Shown piece after piece: positions 55,201 to 64,000 of a DNA stretch of 64,000 bases. The stretch covers positions 248,001 through 312,000 of the forward strand of contig JAQPZY010001490.1 of assembly GCA_029931535.1 (NCBI GenBank). The letters run 5' to 3'. This DNA is from Margaritifera margaritifera (Eukaryota > Mollusca > Bivalvia > Unionida > Margaritiferidae). The translations under genes were made by a program, and so were the position numbers. The notes below the pieces were generated by a model. It saw only the letters and a list, made by a program, of their open reading frames with translations, made no database searches and was not told where the DNA came from. How positions within the stretch are numbered: the stretch's first letter is position 1; each line of letters starts with the position of its first letter.

Positions 55201-55224
55201 TGGGTGGCCCTGAAAAAGACCGTT
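55201..55224 (-). terminator. Histone-type mRNA 3' stem-loop (4, minus strand)
   Basis: Reads GGTCTTTTTCAGGGCC on the minus strand with AAC before and ACCCA after. Two stem pairs are G-U wobbles relative to the other copies, so the stem is kept. No strong purine-rich element follows. Confidence 0.75.
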
Positions 55225-55239
55225 GGGTTTTGAAGCAAA

Positions 55240-55822
55240 TATGGACTTGATAACATTAGCTGGAACTATTTTACACCTTTTCCTTGCCCAAGTCCAACTC
55301 CTGCTGCAATAGTAGTAGCTGTAGTGGTTGCCGCTGCTGCTGATATCTTGGTAGTGGAGGGTTAAGGTGTAGGTGTAGGTCTTTTTCTCTTAGGTTTCTC
55401 CAAGGAAATTTGTCCCATTTCTCTCAAGTGTATTAATCCTGCCAAAATGCGCTGTAACACACTTACAGTTTTGTTTTCACTCGCTTTCTTATGTTCACTC
55501 TTCAAAATTTTCATTTACTCTTCTTGTTGTTTTCTCTTGTCATCTTCTTGTTGAAACAATATGTATGTTCTTCTTTTTGGCGTTGTAAAAAGGTTTCTAA
55601 CTCTTCCTTATATTTCGTTTAACAATTATCATAGGTTGGCAATGATGGAGAATGAGGTGAAGGTGGTACTACCAGCAAAACGTATTGAGAAGAAGATAAG
55701 AAATCGCACAAAAGCAAAATGAAGTCATTCTCCTCTGGAAGAATATTCACTAAAGCATCAACAGTAAGCAGGCTATCATCCCTAGCATAAGAAGTATCTA
55801 CTGTAGTCGCACCCAAAAACAA
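55240..55822 (-). pseudogene. Fourth right-end small gene (minus strand, broken)
   Basis: A minus-strand frame (55822 to 55619) encodes a Leu/Asp-rich segment (LVNILPEENDFILLLCDFL), then a stop. A second frame contains VSVLQRILAGLIHLREMG and a basic KPKRKRPTPTP end, followed by the stem-loop. Composition (helical Leu-rich part, Lys/Gln-rich part, basic tail) and 3' end match the 14362 gene family, but direct sequence similarity is weak. Confidence 0.45.
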
Positions 55823-55849
55823 AAACCTTCATTTCAGGCATGTGAGACT

Positions 55850-57760
55850 ATACTTGCACGTTTAATTATCATAAAATTGAGATTATCGATGTATTCCCAA
55901 CAATGTCATGAATAAGCGGTATCATTGGTACAAATGAAAGTTGCAAAGTTATTTCCAAACCTCTTAACACAGTGAAACACACAATTATGTTACTTAATTA
56001 TAGCGGATATAAGTGTGTATGTGTCGGTAATCATGTCTTATAAACAAGGTTCAAGGTGTCTCTTCTAACACTTTGTCACAAACATAAATAATGAAGAATA
56101 TCTTTCTGGCACTTACGTCCACAAGCAGAGGTCCACTCTGACTAGCTATAGCGATCTTTTTTACTAATTAACTTCTCTGCACACAAGACTTCTGTATCAA
56201 TACCAATTAAAGATAAATAATTGAAATTTTACATCTGATTAAAATGCCAATGTAAGAACACAAATCTCATAAAGACAACAAAAGCTATAATTTGTAATTA
56301 ATGAAAAAGGTAAAACTTTAAAGATGAAAACTCTATATTTTCCATATAATATTTCAAGAATGTATATTTGCAAGAACACCCCAAAACGTGACAAAAAGAA
56401 AAAAAAAATCTAAAAACAAACAAGCATTTAAAATAAAATATAAAAAAACAATAACAGAGAAAGGGGGATATTCTCCTTATGTAAATCCCAGACACGTGTC
56501 TATTATATCGTGCACTACATTGAGGGGTACTTAAACATGTGGTCAATAAAGTGCAATTGAGAAAATGTACTTTTTCACACAAGGAGTTGTGAAAAAAGCT
56601 GATTAACAAAATAATGAAATTATTTTCATCTCTCCTAAATGATACTAAACAAAATGAATATATAATATGAAAAAGAGCTGGATATAAATTTATAACTGGA
56701 TAAATAAAAAGTTTTTAAAAAGTTATATATAATCTGTGCATTGTGTATACAAAATTTTAGGTTAAATAATGGCACAAGTCTGACCAGTTTTTAAAAAAAT
56801 AATTGTTCAATCATACTTTTGCTTTAATCGCTTTAATCGCTCTCATTGGAAAATCTTCGAGTATAACATTTTTAACTTAATCTAATGCTACGAAATTAAT
56901 ATAGCATTTCTGATTGATTTAAAATATGTATTTTAAATATAATTATTTCTTTCTGATTTCTGAATAATATTTATATGTACAGTATAGAGTATGGATGAAG
57001 TTCATTAGTTTGTGCAATCAAGAAACGTTTTTGCATCTGCGGGTGAATGCGTGCATTTACACATATTTCAACATTCCTCATCAGACATTTTTTTTCTTTT
57101 TTTGTTTGCAAGTCTTGTTTTTTTGAATCAGAAATGTGTTTATAGGACGATCAGTTTCATATAATAAGTAGATAATAACAGTATGTGTGTGGGGGGGGGG
57201 GGGGCAAAAATTAAGACCCTTGTAAGCAACAGTCGAGATATCAAATGTTGATAGTAAAATACTTAAGTTTGTGTGAACGAAATATGACTACATTAAAAAT
57301 TATACAAAACCTCAGTACGTGTTTCTTAAATCAACTGATGTATGCCATTAAACTCTATATTGCTCTTTATGACACATCCAATTGATTTTCCAACATAATT
57401 AGTCTCTATAACAAGAACATTGTGTACTTAAGTTTAATTATAAATAAATAACCATATTTGCTGCAGAAATGTAACATATGTGTTAACAGATGACAATGAA
57501 CAATGAAGTAAATCAATTGGGCTGACTCTTAGCTAAATAATAATAAATATATTCCTACTAATCCCTGTTGAGTTACATCAACAACTATCTGGCTACCATA
57601 AACATGTTAAAACACATGAAAGTTTTAATAAAGACCATATTGTCATTACAATAATGTGATCAAAAAGTTTATTTTTATGGAATACTTATTCAACTAGCAA
57701 CTTTAAAATGAGATTTATCCGAATTGAACTCAAATATAAATTGTATTTTTCTACCTGTCA
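55850..57760. other. No gene seen
   Basis: AT-rich sequence with a G-run of 15-16 bases near 57190-57204. No frame with recognisable features. Confidence 0.5.
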
Positions 57761-57762
57761 TC

Positions 57763-57763
<1 letters not shown>

Positions 57764-57805
<42 letters not shown>

Positions 57806-57827
57806 GGCAGCAGATGCTTCTAGGTAA

Positions 57828-57893
<66 letters not shown>
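57764..57893. repeat. (AAT)n and (TA)n microsatellites
   Basis: AAT triplets at 57764-57806 and TA dinucleotides at 57831-57893. Confidence 0.95.
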
Positions 57894-57897
<4 letters not shown>

Positions 57898-58282
57898 TGG
57901 GTAGTACATTGTAAAATGAGTGATTTCACATCATTTGTTTTTTTTATAAATCGCATCTGGTGACGCAGAAAACAAGAAGATATTAGTTCATAACAAAAGA
58001 AAGGAACTACTTATATATTCATGAGCCTTTCGTGTGTGCCTTTACAATATTTATGAACAATGGTTAAGATATAATTCTGTTATTTTGTTTTCCTGATATT
58101 AGTAATTTTTATTCCACTATTTGCAGTTATAAAAATTTAACTTCATATTTTACAGTATACATGGAGTCATGAAAGTTGAAAATAGATAACACACAATGCA
58201 TGAGCGGCCTTCTCGTCGCAACGGCCGTCCATGCCGTGTGTAATCGATTTGCATCATAAAGTTCAATTCTTGATTAAACATG

Positions 58283-58283
58283 C

Positions 58284-58345
<62 letters not shown>
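58283..58345. repeat. (TA)n microsatellite
   Basis: Uninterrupted TA run of about 62 bases. Confidence 0.95.
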
Positions 58346-58346
<1 letters not shown>

Positions 58347-58622
58347 GTGTGTATGTATATAACTGGTATTGCGTAAAAGAAATGGATGAAATTCGGAACT
58401 GATCACCCGCGACAATGACAAATTATGTATTTGGCACAATTTGGGCAGAATTATTTAAACCTGTGTGTGATTTTGATTAAAAGAATACAAAAATAAACTG
58501 GAACAAAATACTGTCTTCAGCGGTAATAACAACGGAGATCAGAAAAACACAAACACACACAGACACACAAACACTGGATATTCGAGTCACTTTCATCATG
58601 ATATCAAAATGACCCCGCACAT

Positions 58623-59078
58623 TTAAATAAAAAAATTGCTATTTGTCCGTGTTATAAAAGAATCAATGAAAATTGTGCTAATACCTATAAAGTTTATCGT
58701 ATTTATCCATACTTTGTCCACGAGCTTGCAATATTTGCAAGCACAAGAAAAAAAAATTAAGATATAGGTGCAAGAGATAAAAAGAAATAATAAATTAGTA
58801 AGTTCCGCAATGTATTTATATCCTAAAAAAATCCTCACTTCTGAATTATATGTCTGCATATTCGCAACTGTGATGATAATCCGAATACTTAAGCAAAATA
58901 TTGGTGTCCTAATGTTTTCAGAAGTCAAAAACATGTCCAAGGGAGAAAAGAACACAACACTGGCTATATTATATCTCGTATGTTTCAGCCGAAACAGCAT
59001 AAAACACAAAACAATATTGAATATGCCCATCATAAGAATACAAATCATTAAAGTCGACAGCACTAAAAATATATACAA
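58623..59078 (-). CDS. Doubtful hydrophobic ORF
   Basis: 151 codons with at least three hydrophobic stretches long enough to span a membrane (for example STLMICILMMGIFNIVLCFM). It could be part of a membrane receptor gene, but AT-rich random sequence also yields Ile/Phe/Leu-rich frames. No diagnostic motif seen. Confidence 0.2.
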   Translation of the reverse strand: MYIFLVLSTLMICILMMGIFNIVLCFMLFRLKHTRYNIASVVFFSPLDMFLTSENIRTPIFCLSIRIIITVANMQTYNSEVRIFLGYKYIAELTNLLFLFISCTYILIFFSCACKYCKLVDKVWINTINFIGISTIFIDSFITRTNSNFFI

Positions 59079-59308
59079 ACGTCTATGATCACATCGAATA
59101 ATTGCTACCCATCACAGATTTGGTGTGTAACATCTTTATCTTTTATTATTTACCTTTCAGGACTACATGTGTAAGTTTGTTTGCAAGCGTCTATCTTTCT
59201 AAATTATTTTTGTTTGTTTGTTGTGAAGCATTTACCATTACAATTTTATAACGTAACATTTAATCTGCACTATATAGCCGGAATTGTGCCGACATGCCGT
59301 TACACCCT

Positions 59309-59472
59309 ATACATACATACATACATACATACATACATACATACATACATACATACATACATACATACATACATACATACGTACGTACGTACGTACGTAC
59401 GTACGTGCGTGCGTGCATACGTACGGACATACATACACTGATACATACATGCATGCATGCAGGCATCCATGC

Positions 59473-59537
<65 letters not shown>

Positions 59538-59548
59538 CATACATACAT
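59309..59548. repeat. (CATA)n, (CGTA)n and (TA)n compound microsatellite
   Basis: CATA array to about 59380, CGTA variants to about 59425, mixed CATG units, then TA run at 59486-59533 and CATA again. Confidence 0.95.
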
Positions 59549-60046
59549 AGTGTGTACAACAGCACAAAAGACTATATCTCAAATGCACTAACATCACTAC
59601 TCTTCCATACATTAACTGTTTTAATTTTAGAGTGAAATGCTACATCGAAATTTATATTAGAAAATATTTCCAAGCATCTCGATATTTCAGATAGAAACAT
59701 TCCTACTCTGGGCTCAGATAGCGCTGTAATTAACTAACTCATGAAGCGATTCCGGAGGTTTTAGAAAATGCATAGGTGGGCTGAATGTGACCTCGATGGT
59801 TCTTTTCACCGATCATATTCCTTGAATTAAAAAAATAAGCATTAAAATTAGATCACAAGTTTTCCCAACTAATTGGGAGTCGACTTTGTCACAATACTTA
59901 TTAACACAATTCAAAGCACAAGAGGAGGCACCAACTATAATTATATAACTATCACACAATGTAAACCTGTCATAAAGAATAATTTCTCACTTGAAAAAGA
60001 AGAAGCCTAAACAAAATAACGTAGAATACGCAGATTGAATATACAC

Positions 60047-60048
<2 letters not shown>

Positions 60049-60133
<85 letters not shown>
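60049..60133. repeat. (TA)n-(TG)n-(TA)n microsatellite
   Basis: TA run, a TG run at 60066-60081, then TA run to 60133. Confidence 0.95.
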
Positions 60134-60137
<4 letters not shown>

Positions 60138-60614
60138 TAATATGCAAGCTGCTAAAGTAGAAGCTACATATACAATTTTAAGTTGTATTGTCTTTTTCAA
60201 AACAATACATGTATTTATTATTAATTTGAGACATTCTCCAGTAGCCATTCAATACGTTCAGTAAAAAAACAAACTGCTATTGTAGTTGCAAATCAAAACT
60301 GTGCATTAATCATTGAAATTAATACAGACTATTTTTAATATTGTATTATTAAGTATAGAACAATCTGTTTTTTTTTTTGCTCCTTACACTTAGTATAAAG
60401 AAATTCAATTAATATGACTTAGCTAAATTTTCCATACTCATAATACAAAGCATCTAAAGTTGGCAATTATGTACGTTTATGTTGTCATTTGAAATATATA
60501 AAAAAATTCAAAATATTTTTAGCAAAGACTATTTAGCCTAAATGGCTCAGGCAAAATTGTACATTTCGAATTAAGTATAGGAAGGGTATACCTTAGCGAT
60601 ATCGCACTCTACAG

Positions 60615-61013
60615 TCAGTATAGACGTACTTCAATAAATAAGTCGTATGGGGTCTCTGATACTATATCTGGGTGAGAAACTTTAACAATCACTGTCTCAC
60701 CCTTTTTGAAATACGCGATATCGCTAATAAAACTACTGCGATCTGTAAATCCAGAGCCGAATATGCATCGCGTTTTTTTAGCCTCTACCAATTTCCTGTC
60801 TTTTCGTAACGGATATTCAGATGACCGCCGGAAAATAGCGTGGAGAAACGCAAAACTCTCTTGCGCGAATATACTGTTTGTGTTCTGAAAAGTAACGCGA
60901 TTACTGAAAAAGTGATACCGAGATACGGTGAATTCAAGTTGCCCATCAGTAAACCTTACTCCGGGATTTTGGTAAGAGCCCTTATTTGTGTTTAGCCTTA
61001 CATTGCATGCCAA
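60615..61013 (-). CDS. TNF-superfamily ligand, probable last exon
   Basis: A 132-codon minus-strand frame ending in a TGA at 60615-60617. The middle has GVRFTDGQLEFTVSRYHFFS, fitting the strand pair in which TNF-family proteins display a Gly-x-Tyr motif. The end has SSFISDIAYFKKGETVIVKV then SHPDIVS and a short final strand, the characteristic C-terminus of TNF homology domains (hydrophobic strand, Lys-Gly-Asp/Glu, valine strand, Ser-x-Pro). Two Cys may form a disulphide. The frame has no ATG at its 5' end, so it is probably spliced to upstream exons on the right. A cell-surface signal of apoptosis or immunity; likely the only host gene here. Confidence 0.65.
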   Translation of the reverse strand: MACNVRLNTNKGSYQNPGVRFTDGQLEFTVSRYHFFSNRVTFQNTNSIFAQESFAFLHAIFRRSSEYPLRKDRKLVEAKKTRCIFGSGFTDRSSFISDIAYFKKGETVIVKVSHPDIVSETPYDLFIEVRLY

Positions 61014-61913
61014 TAGACATTTGAAGATAATCTAATTCATCGTAAATCTCTTAATGTCAGTCATCTGGAATCCTCTAGCAAAATTCCTTGAATTTCATTC
61101 TGTTAATATTTTAAAGGAAATGTAGTGGAATAAATCGATATGTGTAGAAATAAATAGTAATTTTTTTTAAATGTAGGCGAAGGGATATTTTCAATAATTA
61201 CTTACATCCAAACTATAATCCTGTAAACAAAATCGATTATACATTCTTGGAATGCAAAATATGTCCAGACATGTTTTTTCTATTCACACCTAAAACCGCA
61301 TTCTGCGAGCATTGCAGTCAAAGTCTTCTTGAATAGCCCTATTTATCTCCGCTTGTTTAGAAAAGGACATATAGTGTAATTTTGCAGCGGTAATTTAATA
61401 GATCCATCCTAGGATAAAGATGCAAATACATTCTAATATCTGGTTAATAAGCTCATATTTAAAAACACGTACATGGGAAATAAGCACATACGGGACTTCT
61501 GATATATTTGCAGCAAACATATGTGTTTATGCCAGTGTGTACCAGAAAAGCAACATTAATTTTTATCAAGCGCAGATTCTAAACGGATTTTTGCCACTTT
61601 GTCAGAAATATAGTGTTATTTATATAGGTATGAAACACTGTACCTGTCCGTTCATGGTCTACGCCTACGACTCTACCAGCGGATTTCTCTTCACTTGTAT
61701 AATCTGGACATTTGGGAAAAATAAATCCCTCTGTAATATCAACCAAATAAAAATGTTTAGGCACATTCTCTTAAAACCAAGAAAGAAGTAGAAAGACCTG
61801 AAGAAGGTGGAAAATAAAAGCTCTTACGTGAAATTGGTGGATACATATCTTAGCCTGGAAACTATTATAAGTACAATGTATTTCGTAAATTTTAGTAATA
61901 ATAATAATAATAA

Positions 61914-61969
<56 letters not shown>

Positions 61970-62414
61970 CAACAGCAACAACAATCATTTAGGGGATTAT
62001 GGTTCTGGTACATGAAAGAACATGGATTGGATAATAACAAAACAAATTGTATCAGAATTACCATATTGACTTTATTGAATATCAAGAGTCTTACCTTTAG
62101 CAATAGACAGTCTGTGTTTCCTTTCCAGAAACTGCAAAATATAAGACATTCTATGTCGTATTTTAAACCAGACACACACAGACAGAAACAGAGAGATAGA
62201 GAGAACAAGATATTGTGTCAGTAGGTAAAGTAGCTTTCTAGGAATAGAAAAATGAAATTACTTTGATTTCCTGGAAATGGTACACATTTAGACGAATAAT
62301 AATGGTCCTATGAGAAATTTGAAGGGATTTTAAGAATTTTTAATTAATATACTTAAATGTGCTTTGTGATTTCTTTTTTTTTTTTTTTTTAAACACTGAA
62401 CAACAGTATTAAGT

Positions 62415-62446
<32 letters not shown>

Positions 62447-62662
62447 GTACTGAACAACAGTATTAAGGCATATTATTAAATTACAGTGTCAATGTATAGG
62501 CAGAAATAAAGACTCTTATGGGCGGGCAATTAAAGGTAAGGGGCAATAATTCGTACAGCCTTAGTTTATTCACACGCTCTTCCATCAAGCATACTTTTAA
62601 AATTCAGGATGCTAATTTGAAACTAATTATCTTTTTTTTTCTCTCTCCCCTCTCTCCTTTTG

Positions 62663-62712
<50 letters not shown>

Positions 62713-63504
62713 CAATCGATCGATTTTATATCTCTTCATTTCTGTCTTAAAGCTGAAATAATTTATACTGTTATTTTTCTGTTTAAATCATTTTTGTTGT
62801 TGTTGTTCTTTTTTACTGTAAATGTTACGATTTAGTTATATGAAGCCACTCAGTTGTCAGAATTCAGTCTAAGTATGTTGACTGGTTTATCATTGTATAC
62901 GTTTTCTAGCCTGTATATTACGATGTAGCCTTGAAGCTATGGACATTTGAAACTGACTGCGGTTTCATGCCTAGCCAACTGCAAAAAACTTTGCTTTTTG
63001 AAACATTTTTTTATATTTCTTCAGCAGGGCGAGACGCTCGAGAACCAAGCAGTGCACATAAGTTTTAGAATGCAACAGGATCACGATTTTTAGCCGATCA
63101 TTTGAAAACTTGAACTTACTTTTGACATTGTAAATTTTGTATACATATTTTCAATATAGAAAACTTACATCAGTGCTTAATCTCTTGTTCCTTTATTTGA
63201 TATGCTGCATGTCTTTTATAATGTTGCTTGCCTTTTACGATGCTATGCGACTGTGAAGTGTTTCTCCCAGAGTAAAGCTTTTAAACATAACTGTGAAAAA
63301 ATAGCAAATTAAAATTTGCGATTCGCAAAATAACTATAAACTGAAATTCGTTAGCTAACTAAGGTTTTGTGTACAGTGTTTTCTGTCCTCTTACTGTAAA
63401 CATTCATTTAATTCATAATGATTGCAATCAGATCCTCGAAACTGCTCCATTCTTTGGAGAGCTAAAAAACGGAGAGTGGTAATTTTTAAATCTAGTCTAG
63501 TGTG

Positions 63505-63543
<39 letters not shown>

Positions 63544-64000
63544 ATGTGTGTGTATAATATGTATGTATGTATACATAGATATGTGTGCGTGCAGTCAAAC
63601 CTTCCTTGTAGGACACTTTCATAAACGTATACCTGCTTATAAAGGACGATGTTTAATGGACCCTTTAGTTCATATTATTAATGCTTTCACCTCTGTATAA
63701 AGGACACAGGTCCATACAGGAAATAGTTTATGATCTCTTGAGGCTCCTTTTTAAGAACATATTGCAAATAATATGTTAACAAACATATCTGTAAATTCGA
63801 AGATCGGGTATTATAGAAGGAAACAAAAAGTTTAGTTTTGTATGTGCATGAATGCATGTATGTATGTATGTATGGAATTATGCATGGGAAACGTGTCCGT
63901 GTGTGTGTGTGTGAGAGATAGAGAGAGATAGACAGACAGACAGAGACAGAGAGAGAGAGAGAATAAATTAGCAAGGAAACATAGACAAATTTAGTACTTG
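61014..64000. other. Microsatellite-rich sequence, no confident gene
   Basis: AAT triplets at 61896-61966, poly-T at 62371-62391 and 62417-62444 within a small tandem duplication (ACTGAACAACAGTATTAAG twice), CT run at 62667-62708, TA/TG run at 63505-63543, TATG and GA runs near 63850-63962. Any 5' exons of the TNF-like gene should lie in this direction, but I could not identify them. Confidence 0.5.
63592..63720 (+). mobile_element. Possible pogo/Tigger-type element end
   Basis: CAGTCAAACCTTCCTTGTAG followed by GGACACTTTC and repeated TATAAAGGAC motifs resembles the terminal repeats of pogo/Tigger elements (CAGTCAAACCTC then AACGGACAC). No second end or transposase is seen in the window. Confidence 0.35.

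Noticed and set aside
57690..57963. Asn-rich and Tyr-Ile-rich frames
   Set aside because: Translations of AAT and TA microsatellites.
59284..59635. Repetitive frames of about 100 codons
   Set aside because: Produced by the CATA/CGTA/TA compound microsatellite.
61420..61791. 123-codon plus-strand frame and an overlapping 61-codon minus-strand frame
   Set aside because: Neither shows domain features or splice context that I can trust; left as unassigned sequence.

Overview
The window is eukaryotic, AT-rich and intergenic in character. It is full of microsatellites (TA, GA, CATA and AAT runs), foldback elements, DNA transposons and non-LTR retrotransposon debris. Most of the recognisable coding capacity belongs to integrated Maverick/Polinton (adintovirus-like) DNA virus elements. 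The repeat content and the one probable host exon, a TNF-family ligand, fit a marine invertebrate. I would guess a mollusc, but the sequence does not prove it. There are no bacterial operons, rRNA genes or CRISPR arrays.

Layout. Bases 1 to about 21,300 hold Polinton copy 1, cut by the left edge of the window. Its genes, all on the plus strand, are an unrecognised ORF end, two small ORFs that may be Bcl-2-like, a minor virion protein remnant, an integrase with chromodomain, a small membrane protein, penton, a pX-like basic protein, an intact major capsid protein, a small Cys/His protein and an adenain-type protease. An Academ-like DNA transposon of 7,580 bp (5904-13483) with 141-bp inverted repeats and a TATC target duplication sits between the last two. 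After the protease come three repeats of one module: a conserved TATA promoter, a small ORF, and in two cases a histone-type 3' stem-loop. The third module is interrupted by a direct-repeat array of structured units (16166-20732), and its stem-loop lies beyond the array. Short tandem repeats close the element near 21.3 kb.

Bases 21,300-32,900 are host-like sequence with a foldback element, a degenerate LINE 3' end, a 2.2-kb non-autonomous transposon, a possible solo LTR, a remnant of the Academ terminal repeat and a second foldback. Bases 32,900-46,140 hold Polinton copy 2 in the same orientation. It is more complete in gene content (DNA polymerase B, BIR/IAP-like, F-box-like, possible Bcl-2-like, packaging ATPase, minor virion protein, integrase, membrane protein, penton, pX-like, major capsid, Cys/His protein, protease) but nearly every gene is broken. 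From about 45 kb to 55.8 kb there is a large inverted duplication that includes the element's right-end repeats. Its far arm carries, on the minus strand, another stem-loop-ended ORF. The rest (55.9-64 kb) is microsatellite-rich sequence with a probable TNF-superfamily ligand exon on the minus strand (60615-61013).

How the parts fit: polymerase and integrase would copy and insert the element, capsid, penton, protease and ATPase would form and fill particles, and the BIR and possible Bcl-2-like proteins would act against host apoptosis. The most unusual feature is that several small right-end genes have the 3' end signal of replication-dependent histone mRNAs instead of an obvious poly(A) signal. 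If functional, this would tie their expression to S phase.
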